Assembly: GCF_000953675.1 (NCBI RefSeq)
Contig: NZ_LN680000.1
Span: 1-37,131, forward strand
Reading direction: 5' to 3'
Origin: Paraclostridium sordellii
GTDB taxonomy: Bacteria; Bacillota; Clostridia; Peptostreptococcales; Peptostreptococcaceae
Length of the DNA stretch: 37,131 nucleotides
Under the pieces are notes generated by a model. The model saw nothing but the letters and a program-made list of their open reading frames with translations. It was not told the origin of the DNA and ran no database searches. The translations under genes were made by a program, and so were the position numbers. Positions within the stretch are counted from its first letter, which is position 1. Each line of letters starts with the position of its first letter. Of the stretch, positions 7,265 to 13,856 are shown in pieces.

Positions 7265-8407
7265 ATGAAGAATTTAAGTTTAATATACAACTTTGTTAAT
7301 GAAAAAAAAATTCCTGTAAGAGGTAAAAAAGCAAATATTCATATAAAAGAACCTACAGTTAATACTATTTCTTTAAATCATATTGCTAGCGTATTTAAAT
7401 ATTTACATAAGTATAGATTTCTTGATCTTAATGTAATTCTTAAATTTAATAGACTTAGATTTGAAGATAAAGTTACATATTTAATCTTAGATGTATTAAT
7501 ATATGATGTATTGCTTAAATGTCCTAATTTTAAAATCACTATAGAGAGAGAAAATCCTTCAGAACATAATTTGTTAGACTGGGGGTTTATAAGTACTGCA
7601 CTTTATAGAACTTTATATAATACCCAATCAACTTGTTTAGATAGAAATCATTTTATTAAAGAGTTTAAAAGGAAAGTATTAACTCATGAAAACTTTAGAG
7701 TTTTTTTAACGAGAGAAGATCTTTCTGATGAAGAAACTCCATCAAAAATATTTACTAGTGTTGCATCAGCTTTTAAATATTCGCTAAAAGATTCTTCATG
7801 GATAGATAGTATTTCTGAGGTGATTTCTGAATTAATATGTAATGTTGCATCTCATACCGATAGTGAGTGTATTTTAGATATTAATTTTGATAATAAAATA
7901 TTAGATAAAGGACATAATCCGTATGAGTTTATAAATATTTGTGTTATAAATTTTTCAGAAGATAGAATTTTTGACAAAGTAAAATATAATATAGAAAATA
8001 AGTGTTATCCTGAAGATGATATTTTATACTCTGATGTGTATAAAGCTTTTAAGTTTCATCAAAAATATTTTGATTCTCAATATACAGAAGAAGATTTTTA
8101 TTTAATAACAACTTTTCAAAATCATGTTACTTCTAGAAATCTTCAATCTGGGAATAATGGTACTGGATTAACTACTTTAATCCAAAATGTAATTGATGAG
8201 TCAAAACAAGATTATTCTTATGTTTTAAGTGGAAACAATTTACTATTCCTTAAATCAGATTTTTTAAAGATATCAGATAATAGATTTATAGGATTTAATG
8301 AAGAAAAAGATTATATCAATTTTAGACCATCTAAAAAAGTAATTAATAGATCTGCTATATATATTCCTGGAACAATACATCATCTATTATTAATAAAGGA
8401 GGCTTAG
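7265..8407 (+). CDS. GHKL-type ATPase-like protein of a partner-switch-like operon
   Basis: This 380-residue soluble protein has a C-terminal region that fits a histidine-kinase-like ATPase (GHKL) fold. The N-box-like motif E189-xxx-N193-xxx-H197 is in SELICNVASH, a degenerate G1 region (VINFSEDRIFD, 228-237) lacks the usual DxG, and a G2-like GNNGTGL is at 296-302. There is no dimerisation His box. The N-terminal 165 residues are unrecognised. Such ATPases pair with STAS-like (DUF4325) proteins in a manner reminiscent of anti-sigma partner switching, and one follows here after 2 bp. Start ATG has AAAGGA 7 nt upstream. Confidence is good on the fold, low on function. Confidence 0.65.
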   Translation: MKNLSLIYNFVNEKKIPVRGKKANIHIKEPTVNTISLNHIASVFKYLHKYRFLDLNVILKFNRLRFEDKVTYLILDVLIYDVLLKCPNFKITIERENPSEHNLLDWGFISTALYRTLYNTQSTCLDRNHFIKEFKRKVLTHENFRVFLTREDLSDEETPSKIFTSVASAFKYSLKDSSWIDSISEVISELICNVASHTDSECILDINFDNKILDKGHNPYEFINICVINFSEDRIFDKVKYNIENKCYPEDDILYSDVYKAFKFHQKYFDSQYTEEDFYLITTFQNHVTSRNLQSGNNGTGLTTLIQNVIDESKQDYSYVLSGNNLLFLKSDFLKISDNRFIGFNEEKDYINFRPSKKVINRSAIYIPGTIHHLLLIKEA

Positions 8408-8409
8408 TA

Positions 8410-8688
8410 ATGAAAATACAATTACAATTTAACAATACAATAACTAGATTAGCAGGGAACTCTTTTGGAAAAAAAATTTATGAAAATCAGGTTAAAAATA
8501 AAATTAATCTTGAAGAACTTAATATTATTGAATTCCCTAATACTATTGAAGATTTAGCTATATCATTTGTTCAAGGATTTACCGAAGATATATTTAAAAG
8601 TATAAAAAAAGATGAGTTTTCAAAATATTTTTCAATAGAAGGGAATCAAAAAGTAATAGATAAATTTGAAAAATCTATCTATTTCTAG
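8410..8688 (+). CDS. STAS-like (DUF4325-type) protein
   Basis: This 92-residue protein matches the pattern of STAS-like DUF4325 proteins: an early RLAGNSFGKKI segment, a strand (NIIEFPN) where the family has a hydrophobic strand with a conserved acidic position, then a helix SFVQGFTEDIF. STAS domains act as phospho- or nucleotide-responsive switches bound by GHKL proteins. AGGAGG (about 8399) overlaps the end of the preceding gene, so translation is coupled. The next gene overlaps or closely follows. Together they form a three-gene unit. No Ser in the canonical anti-anti-sigma phosphorylation context is obvious. Confidence 0.6.
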   Translation: MKIQLQFNNTITRLAGNSFGKKIYENQVKNKINLEELNIIEFPNTIEDLAISFVQGFTEDIFKSIKKDEFSKYFSIEGNQKVIDKFEKSIYF

Positions 8689-8704
8689 GTATAAATTAAA
8701 TATT

Positions 8705-9139
8705 ATGACTATTGATAACATTTTATCTGTTATAGCCATTTTAATATCTATAGGTTCAGTTTTTTATAATAATTATAGTAATGGCAAAGTGACAGAAAAA
8801 ACACTTAACAAAGATTTTTTTAAAAATATATATTTTGAATACATCATCAATAAAATTCCAGAGGCAGTAATGAAATTAGAAGCAAAAAGTGATTCTGCAA
8901 CTAATGAATGCAACAATTTAAATGATTTAATTCATGAAGTTATTGATGCTTCTACATTTTATAGATATTTTGATAATGAATTTTATGAAGATTTATTATC
9001 AAAATTAATAGAACTTGATGAGTTAACTATATCTGCATCTGAACCTAAAATAAGTTCTAGTACATTTAGAAAATATAAAGAGGATATTCATAAATCTTTT
9101 AATTCTCTTTATACTTTATTAAAAACATATTATTCTAAG
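8705..9139 (+). CDS. Membrane-anchored protein of the GHKL/STAS operon
   Basis: ATG at 8705 is preferred over an upstream TTG (8666) that overlaps the STAS-like gene; neither has a strong ribosome site, so coupling is likely. The 146-residue product has one N-terminal membrane helix (about residues 5-21, ILSVIAILISIGSVF) and a helical, charged cytoplasmic or extracellular domain (about 25-145). I recognise no family. As last gene of the unit it could be the effector of a GHKL/STAS switch acting at the membrane. The coding end is not precise because the following palindrome begins before the stop (TAA at 9143-9145). Confidence 0.55.
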
Positions 9140-9199
9140 ATATAAAAAAGACTCTTAATTTAAGAGTCTTTTTTATATCTTAGAATAATATGTTTTTAA
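9119..9199. terminator. 40-bp-arm perfect palindrome terminator
   Basis: Arms 9119-9158 and 9160-9199 are exact reverse complements around a single base at 9159. The core AAAAAAGACTCTTAA with its T-rich partner is a normal terminator. The outer 20 bp or so repeat, inverted, the last codons and stop of the membrane-protein gene. This is far longer than termination requires. Confidence 0.85.
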
Positions 9200-9406
9200 C
9201 TTTAGTAAATAGATCATTTAAAAACTCGAGTTTATATGTAAATAATATATCAACATTGATTCCACTTGTCTAATTTAATTTGTTTTTATTGATTTTAAAT
9301 CTACATAAAACTTATTATTTTGTGTCTTTTTTTATAAAAGTCTTTATTTTCAATGGTTTTAAGTATTCTTTATAATGTATGTCAGTCTTTTGACAGTTCA
9401 TAAAAG

Positions 9407-9458
9407 TTATCAACAGAAATTACGTGACTTATCAACAGATTTTTAAAAGTTATTAACA
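9407..9458 (+). repeat. Three DnaA-box-like sequences
   Basis: TTATCAACA at 9407-9415 and 9429-9437 and TTATTAACA at 9450-9458 are each one or two changes from the DnaA box TTATCCACA, in the same orientation at 22- and 21-bp steps. They lie in the otherwise gene-free 9200-9534 stretch and could be a DnaA-dependent origin element or operator. Confidence 0.5.
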
Positions 9459-9534
9459 ATTATATATATATTAAGAGTATGCTCCCAAGGAGTATATTTT
9501 TTTGGAAAAAATAAGAAAAAGTTTATGAAAAGTA

Positions 9535-9563
9535 TTGATTATATCACGTATACGTGATATAAT
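9535..9563 (+). promoter_or_regulatory. Promoter with 26-bp palindromic operator
   Basis: TTGATT (9535-9540) and TATAAT (9558-9563) are separated by exactly 17 bp. Positions 9538-9563 form a perfect palindrome (13 + 13) with core TATCACGTATACGTGATA, so the operator covers the spacer, the -10 and half the -35. A dimeric repressor here, perhaps the HTH protein of the same cassette, would shut off the promoter. Confidence 0.8.
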
Positions 9564-9588
9564 ATAAATATAGAAAGGAGGTAAGGAA

Positions 9589-9699
9589 ATGGTCAAAAAA
9601 ATAAAAGAGTTCACGAAAGTGATTAAAGCACTTACGGAACTCGCACTTGAAATAGGAACTCTAGTAGCAATCATCAAAATGATACTAGAAAGCCTATAA
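9589..9699 (+). CDS. 36-residue amphipathic/hydrophobic micro-peptide
   Basis: The frame MVKKIKEFTKVIKALTELAL continues for 16 residues as a hydrophobic segment ending MILESL. It has a basic N terminus and a hydrophobic C-terminal half (about residues 15-35), the profile of a membrane-active peptide such as a type I toxin, a leaderless bacteriocin or a small holin-like protein. AAAGGAGG lies 7-8 nt before the ATG, and the strong operator-bearing promoter is about 26 bp upstream. A terminator hairpin follows immediately. Translation is very likely; the function is open. Confidence 0.6.
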   Translation: MVKKIKEFTKVIKALTELALEIGTLVAIIKMILESL

Positions 9700-9703
9700 A
9701 ACA

Positions 9704-9732
9704 TAAGGGTGGTGTTCCTACCACCACCCTTA
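9704..9732 (+). terminator. Terminator after the first micro-peptide
   Basis: TAAGGGTGGTG and CACCACCCTTA form a perfect 11-bp stem around TTCCTAC and are followed by CTTTT. It may be partly read through, since a second small peptide and an HTH gene follow without another clear promoter. Confidence 0.7.
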
Positions 9733-9747
9733 CTTTTATAATAATAC

Positions 9748-9882
9748 ATGACCATTTTAATTACAATGAAAAATAATAAAAAAGAATTAGCAAAAAGTGT
9801 AATTGATTTAACTTTAGCTTTAATTAAATTTATAGGAGCTATAGCTCTTGTAGTATTAGCACTGAAATATTTATTTTCATAG
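9748..9882 (+). CDS. 44-residue hydrophobic micro-peptide
   Basis: The frame starts MTILITMKNNKKELAKSVID and continues as LTLALIKFIGAIALVVLALK with a short end. A basic stretch is followed by one clear membrane helix (about residues 21-43). A second ATG at codon 7 is also possible; neither has a visible ribosome site, so it may be expressed weakly or by readthrough. Its stop overlaps the AGGAGG site of the next HTH gene, implying coupling. It pairs with the preceding micro-peptide in a small cassette of unknown function. Confidence 0.45.
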   Translation: MTILITMKNNKKELAKSVIDLTLALIKFIGAIALVVLALKYLFS

Positions 9883-9894
9883 GAGGTAAAAACT

Positions 9895-10083
9895 ATGTGT
9901 AGCTTTAAAGGATTATATTCATTTGCAGAGGCAACTAAATTATGGGGGTTAAAAGATTCTACACTAAGAAAGGCAGTTGAAACTGGAAAATTAATAGCTG
10001 ATGAAGATTGTAAAAAGTTTGGTAGAGATTGGGTTGTAAAAGAAAGTGCAATGGTTAGAGAATATGGAGAAAAAAAGGAATAA
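9895..10083 (+). CDS. Small HTH (excisionase/MerR-like) DNA-binding protein
   Basis: This 62-residue protein contains a helix-turn-helix pattern (FAEATKLWGLKDSTLRKAVETGKLI, roughly residues 10-35) followed by a strand-like wing (KKFGRDWVVKESAM), as in small excisionase- or MerR-like proteins common in Clostridia. AGGAGG lies 8 nt before the ATG. It closes the micro-peptide cassette and is followed by a palindromic terminator. It is the obvious candidate to bind the 26-bp palindrome at the cassette promoter. An antitoxin-type autorepressor role is inferred, not shown. Confidence 0.65.
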   Translation: MCSFKGLYSFAEATKLWGLKDSTLRKAVETGKLIADEDCKKFGRDWVVKESAMVREYGEKKE

Positions 10084-10089
10084 ATTAAG

Positions 10090-10135
10090 AAATAAAAAAG
10101 TAGTACCAGTTGGCATTGGTACTACTTTTTTATTT
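10090..10135. terminator. Palindromic terminator after the HTH gene
   Basis: Perfect 19-bp arms (10090-10108 and 10117-10135) around GTTGGCAT, with core GTAGTACCA and flanking A/T tracts. Confidence 0.85.
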
Positions 10136-10424
10136 AAGTTAATAGGGTTATTTACTTAAAACAGATAGTAAATTTTAAATTAAGCATAAATGGATTTCTG
10201 ATGAAGATATATATATAGTTAAAAACTAAAAGAAGTAGGGAAAACCTATAGTTACATATCGAAAGAAACATGTTGGAGCAATGCTATAATTAGCAGAGTT
10301 ATAAATAATAAAAATAACATTTACTAACATTACAATATTTATATTGATTATATAGTTTGATTAAATTAAAATTAAATTTGGTATAAAATAGAAATAAAAT
10401 TGAGAGGGGTAGACAAATTATAAA
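10136..10424 (+). other. Gene-free spacer with possible HTH gene remnant
   Basis: No intact gene. Around 10189-10326 one can read KWISDEDIYIVKN, a stop, then KEVGKTYSYISKETCWSNAI and more, which resembles a broken Myb/GcrA-like DNA-binding protein with stops. This reading is weak. Confidence 0.25.
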
Positions 10425-11273
10425 ATGAATCTAAAAATTTTATGTGGAATATTAATCTTAGTTATAGTTATTATTATTAGATGGCTTGTTCTAAAGGGGA
10501 AAATAAATAAAATTAAGAATTCAATATATACTATTGCATTAGGAATACTACTTCTGGTATCACTTATATATATAGGTATATGTATATATATGATGTTTCC
10601 TTACCTTAAGATATTTTTTAATAATGGTTATATAATAGAAACAAGTGATTTACCTAATTATTCTTCTATATTTGAATCTATATTTGTTGTTTTAACAATG
10701 ATATCAAGTACTTTATTAGGCTATATGACATATAAAGTAGCAAGGAATCAGATGATAATTTCACAAAATCAAATAAACTTAGATTATAATAAAAATACTG
10801 TTAGTCCAGCTATACTAGTGTATAATCATTTAAAATTTAAACTTTTCTATGATTTAAGTAAATTGCTAAAAAATAATTTAAATGTGCTAAAAGATGAAAA
10901 ATATAAATCTCCAAATGGACCTGTAAATGCTAAAGAATTTTTAAATCAATATGCATTTCATTTAAAGTTATCACAAAATATAAATGACTATATTCCATAT
11001 ATTGTTAGCTCATTTAATGATAATAAGCTAACAATGTACTTTATTGCACTTATTGAAGATATCAATAATGATAAACCCATTACATATGCATTTAAAGATA
11101 CGTATATTGATGATTCAACATTAAAAGAAACTAGCAGCAACCTATGGGCTAAAATAAAATGTAATATTTTATTTGATGAGATTGAAAAATTAGAGCCATA
11201 TGTAAATGATGAATTTTACAAAATATTAAAGGAAGTAAAAAAATTAACTATACCTAAAGAAATTAATTATTAA
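10425..11273 (+). CDS. Membrane protein with cytoplasmic helical domain, unknown
   Basis: This 282-residue protein has three predicted membrane helices (about residues 4-22, 33-57 and 83-102). The rest, about 180 residues, is a charged helical domain, probably cytoplasmic, rich in Asn, Lys and Leu. No family is recognised; the layout resembles membrane-tethered effectors carried by phages and plasmids. GAGAGG lies about 17 nt before the ATG, farther than usual, but no other start fits. Its TAA stop is the first codon of the terminator stem, as seen for other cargo genes. A phage-exclusion role is possible from context only. Confidence 0.6.
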   Translation: MNLKILCGILILVIVIIIRWLVLKGKINKIKNSIYTIALGILLLVSLIYIGICIYMMFPYLKIFFNNGYIIETSDLPNYSSIFESIFVVLTMISSTLLGYMTYKVARNQMIISQNQINLDYNKNTVSPAILVYNHLKFKLFYDLSKLLKNNLNVLKDEKYKSPNGPVNAKEFLNQYAFHLKLSQNINDYIPYIVSSFNDNKLTMYFIALIEDINNDKPITYAFKDTYIDDSTLKETSSNLWAKIKCNILFDEIEKLEPYVNDEFYKILKEVKKLTIPKEINY

Positions 11274-11323
11274 CTGAATAAAAAAGAGTACCTGGCTGAT
11301 AGGTACTCTTTTTTATTCAGTTA
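11271..11323. terminator. Palindromic terminator containing the stop codon
   Basis: Perfect 23-bp arms (11271-11293 and 11301-11323) around GGCTGAT. The stem begins with the TAA stop of the membrane-protein gene and has a GAGTACCT core with A- and T-tracts. Confidence 0.85.
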
Positions 11324-11351
11324 GTAGGTTGAGTGTGTTTCTTAATAATAT

Positions 11352-11403
11352 TATTATATTAATTCTAAGAATTTAGAACTTACATATCCAAGACCTTTAT
11401 TAC
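11352..11403 (-). pseudogene. 52-bp duplicate of the endolysin 3' end
   Basis: Positions 11352-11403 are identical to 11645-11696, which encode the last residues of the endolysin (ending YVSSKFLELI) and its stop. Similarity fades just beyond. The copy lies between the last cargo gene and the endolysin terminator and marks a recombination junction. The gap 11324-11646 otherwise holds only a terminator. Confidence 0.8.
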
Positions 11404-11451
11404 TTTTTAATGAGTTTTAAAAGATGGTCTTAAGAAATATATTTTAATAAT

Positions 11452-11504
11452 AAAAAAAGACTAATTGAAATACTTTATAGGCGGATTCCAATTAGTCTTT
11501 TTTT
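11452..11504. terminator. Terminator of the late operon
   Basis: Perfect 16-bp arms (11452-11467 and 11489-11504; A7-GACTAATTG with its complement) enclose a 21-nt loop, with a T run on either strand. It lies about 140 bp beyond the endolysin stop and probably ends the late transcript. Confidence 0.7.
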
Positions 11505-11646
11505 ATAGTTTTAGGTTTTTAAAAATTTGTTGTCAATATAATAGTAGGATCTATTTAATTATATCAAAATTTAAAATTTTTAGTTATTTTACTTTTAAAT
11601 AGGTATCATTACATATTTCTATGTAATTCAAATTTAAGACTTAATA

Positions 11647-12435
11647 TTATATTAATTCTAAGAATTTAGAACTTACATATCCAAGACCTTTATTACCTTT
11701 AAATCCTTCTATACTTACCCATCCATTTAAGCAATATTGTAAATTAACTATATCACCGTTTTTAACTTGTCCTACAACATTATATTGAGTTCCTCTATCC
11801 CATCTAACATTTAATACATCTGCTATAACTCTTGCTTTTCTTCCTGAATAATCTCCGTTTTTAAATCCTTCATTTGAAGTTGTATTAGAAGATTCTTTCC
11901 AAAGAATATTATTAAACTTACATATTCCTTTTGCAATTGCTTTAGCGAATCTGTCTTTATTATTCATTATTAATCTATAATCTTCTTCATTAGTTATAAA
12001 TCCTAATTCAACTAAACAAGCAGGCATATTAGTTTCTCTTACAACATGCAAGTTACCTTCTTTAACTCCCCCTTCTCGTAGTTGTGTATATAGGTTTTCG
12101 TTTTTTAATTCTTGTAATATACAATCTGCTAAGTGTCTATATTTAAATTTATAGCAGAATATTTCTAATCCATGTGCTTTTGGATTATCAGAACTATTAC
12201 AATGTATAGATACAAAAGAATTTACTCCTAAGTTATTAGCTTTATTACTTCTTTCATTTAAAGATACAAATACATCTGTAGTTCTAGTATTTATATTTTT
12301 TATATCTTGTGTTTTTAAATAAGTATTTATTTTATTTGATACCTCTAAAACTATATCTTTTTCTAAGCATCCATGTAAACCTGGAGCTCCTGAATCATAT
12401 CCACCATGTCCTGCATCTGTCATATTTGTTTTCAT
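11647..12435 (-). CDS. N-acetylmuramoyl-L-alanine amidase endolysin
   Basis: This 262-residue enzyme cleaves the bond between MurNAc and L-Ala at the end of the lytic cycle. The N-terminal Amidase_3 domain (about 4-172) has the zinc ligands His10 (DAGHGG), Glu25 and His78 (SIHCN) and the catalytic Glu143 (VELGF). A linker leads to a C-terminal SH3-type domain (about 195-262; ARVIADVLNVRWD) that binds cell wall. There is no signal peptide, so release depends on the holin gene upstream. AGGAGG lies 8 nt before the ATG. The 3' end is duplicated at 11352-11403. Confidence 0.93.
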   Translation of the reverse strand: MKTNMTDAGHGGYDSGAPGLHGCLEKDIVLEVSNKINTYLKTQDIKNINTRTTDVFVSLNERSNKANNLGVNSFVSIHCNSSDNPKAHGLEIFCYKFKYRHLADCILQELKNENLYTQLREGGVKEGNLHVVRETNMPACLVELGFITNEEDYRLIMNNKDRFAKAIAKGICKFNNILWKESSNTTSNEGFKNGDYSGRKARVIADVLNVRWDRGTQYNVVGQVKNGDIVNLQYCLNGWVSIEGFKGNKGLGYVSSKFLELI

Positions 12436-12483
12436 AATAAAATCCTCCTAAAATTTATATTTTTATATTTAAAAGGCCAATAA

Positions 12484-12508
12484 AAAAAGACTTCAAAGAG
12501 TCTAATTC
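12484..12508 (-). terminator. Intra-cassette terminator between holin and endolysin
   Basis: On the minus strand AGACTCTTTGAAGTCT is followed by a T7 run. It may attenuate endolysin expression relative to the holin. Confidence 0.6.
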
Positions 12509-12602
12509 ACTACCTTTTATTTAACTTAATTTAAAACTATTTTTAATTTATGAATAATTTATATATAATTTTTGTAAACATTATTTTTAAATTTTATATA
12601 AA

Positions 12603-12821
12603 TTATTTATTATCTTTTAACCCTTTACTAGAAGGGTCTACACATACACCAACTAATGCAGCTATAACAGCTACAACAGCAACTGGATTAGCTAATATAC
12701 TTAATAAAGCTTCTCCTAATAAGTTCCAACTTGTTAGAGTTTTAAAATCAATTCCAGCTGATGAAAATATAACTCCACCTAAACCTAACCAAAAATACGG
12801 ATTTTTTAATCTACTTTTCAT
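12603..12821 (-). CDS. Phage holin, phi LC3 family
   Basis: This 72-residue protein fits the phi LC3 class of holins. A basic N terminus (MKSRLKNPYFW) precedes a first membrane helix (about 10-24), then a loop (GIDFKTLTSWNLL) and a second helix (about 35-60), ending in a polar tail (DPSSKGLKDNK). Holins form membrane lesions that let the amidase reach peptidoglycan. It overlaps the upstream small membrane-protein gene by 11 bp, and GGAGAG lies before the ATG. Endolysin follows downstream. Confidence 0.88.
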   Translation of the reverse strand: MKSRLKNPYFWLGLGGVIFSSAGIDFKTLTSWNLLGEALLSILANPVAVVAVIAALVGVCVDPSSKGLKDNK

Positions 12822-13110
12822 ATATAATCTCTCCTTTTGTTTTTTCTATTGTATCTATTCTGTGATGTGCTGATTTAGTACTTTCTTCAACTTTTATAAG
12901 CCTTTCTATGACATTACTTATTTTTGTATCTTGAGCTTTTATATCAAGCCTTATATCATCAACTCCTTTACTTATGTAATCTAACTTTGTAGCAACTACT
13001 GTTTTTTGTGATGCATCATCTTCTATATCTTTTTCATTCTTCTTTTTATAACTCATATAGCCTAGCATGGCACCAGCTATAGTACAGAGCAAAGTAATCT
13101 CTATATTCAT
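12811..13110 (-). CDS. Small membrane protein with coiled coil in lysis cassette
   Basis: ATG at 13110 is chosen because AGGAGG lies 4-5 nt upstream; an earlier in-frame ATG lies before that ribosome site. The 99-residue product starts with one membrane helix (about residues 3-20), then a basic stop-transfer (YKKKNEK) and a long heptad-rich helix (about 40-90). Position between XkdX and the phi LC3 holin suggests a holin accessory or antiholin. The family is uncertain; it is not a clear XhlA or UviB protein. Confidence 0.6.
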   Translation of the reverse strand: MNIEITLLCTIAGAMLGYMSYKKKNEKDIEDDASQKTVVATKLDYISKGVDDIRLDIKAQDTKISNVIERLIKVEESTKSAHHRIDTIEKTKGEIIYEK

Positions 13111-13161
13111 ATATCCTCCTAAAAATTGCATAAAAATAGAACTATCTTTTATAGTCCCTCA

Positions 13162-13347
13162 TTATTTATTATCTTCAGTTATAACCATTGGTAAATTATT
13201 AGTAGGCTTATCGTAATCTTCGCCAGTTATTTCTTTAAACTGTTCTTTTGTTATTCTTTCAGCTTCAACAAATAACCTAATATCATCTACTGTATATATT
13301 TTTGATTCAAAATAGGTTTTTGCTGTTTCAAAATACCAAATATCCAT
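13162..13347 (-). CDS. XkdX family protein
   Basis: This 61-residue protein matches the XkdX family: an N-terminal WYFETAKTYFESKIY followed by a segment with the ITKEQFKEITGEDY pattern (about residues 32-46). Such proteins sit between tail fibre and lysis genes in Gram-positive siphophages and PBSX-like elements; the function is unknown. GGGAGG lies 7 nt before the ATG. Confidence 0.85.
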   Translation of the reverse strand: MDIWYFETAKTYFESKIYTVDDIRLFVEAERITKEQFKEITGEDYDKPTNNLPMVITEDNK

Positions 13348-13348
13348 T

Positions 13349-13843
13349 TTATTTACCTCCCACTTTTAATACTAAATCAGCAACTTCTTTTTCTATGCCT
13401 TTGATTTGTATATCTTTTTTTACTAGATTTAAAGTTGTTTGAGCTATATTAGTATTCATTTTTTTTAATTCAATATCTTTTTTTACTGAGTTTAAAGTAG
13501 CTTGTGCTAAACTCATATTTAATTTTTTTATTTGTATATCTTTTTCTAAACTTTCTTTTACTAGAAAGGCATTTTGTTTTTCTAATAAATCAATTCGAGT
13601 AGGTTTTAGCTTTTCATACTCAAAAGGAATTATTTCAAATATATCTTTATCTTCAATTGTATAAATCTCTTTAGGATCTATTAAATCTTTTATTTTAAAA
13701 CCTTGTGTTATTTGTTGTAAATACCATCTCAATTCACTACTAATACATATATTTGGTTTTGGTATAATATCATAATCTTTATTTTGTTGATAAAAGCCAT
13801 TAAATTCTCTAGTATCTTCTTTATATGTCATATAAATTTTCAT
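13349..13843 (-). CDS. Tail-fibre-associated protein with 21-residue repeats
   Basis: This 164-residue protein follows the fibre gene. Its N-terminal half (about 1-90) is typical of small proteins encoded beside phage fibres. The C-terminal half consists of three 21-residue repeats starting KDIQIKKLNMSL, KDIELKKMNTNI and KDIQIKGIEKEV, a probable coiled coil; the DNA shows the matching 63-bp repeats. It could be a fibre chaperone or a baseplate component. GGTGG lies before the ATG and XkdX follows after 1 bp. Confidence 0.6.
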   Translation of the reverse strand: MKIYMTYKEDTREFNGFYQQNKDYDIIPKPNICISSELRWYLQQITQGFKIKDLIDPKEIYTIEDKDIFEIIPFEYEKLKPTRIDLLEKQNAFLVKESLEKDIQIKKLNMSLAQATLNSVKKDIELKKMNTNIAQTTLNLVKKDIQIKGIEKEVADLVLKVGGK

Positions 13844-13856
13844 TTTAACACCACCT

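Noticed and set aside
9230-9405. Minus-strand coding tail reading MNCQKTDIHYKEYLKPLKIK
   Set aside because: It ends after 28 codons, has no ribosome site and no recognisable similarity; it could be a remnant, but the evidence is too thin.
9471-9755. 94-codon minus-strand frame opposite the micro-peptide cassette
   Set aside because: It has no ribosome site and mirrors a promoter, a peptide gene and a terminator on the plus strand; explained as an antisense shadow.
12550-12873. 107-codon plus-strand frame over the holin genes
   Set aside because: Antisense to the clear phi LC3 holin and its partner, with no ribosome site.
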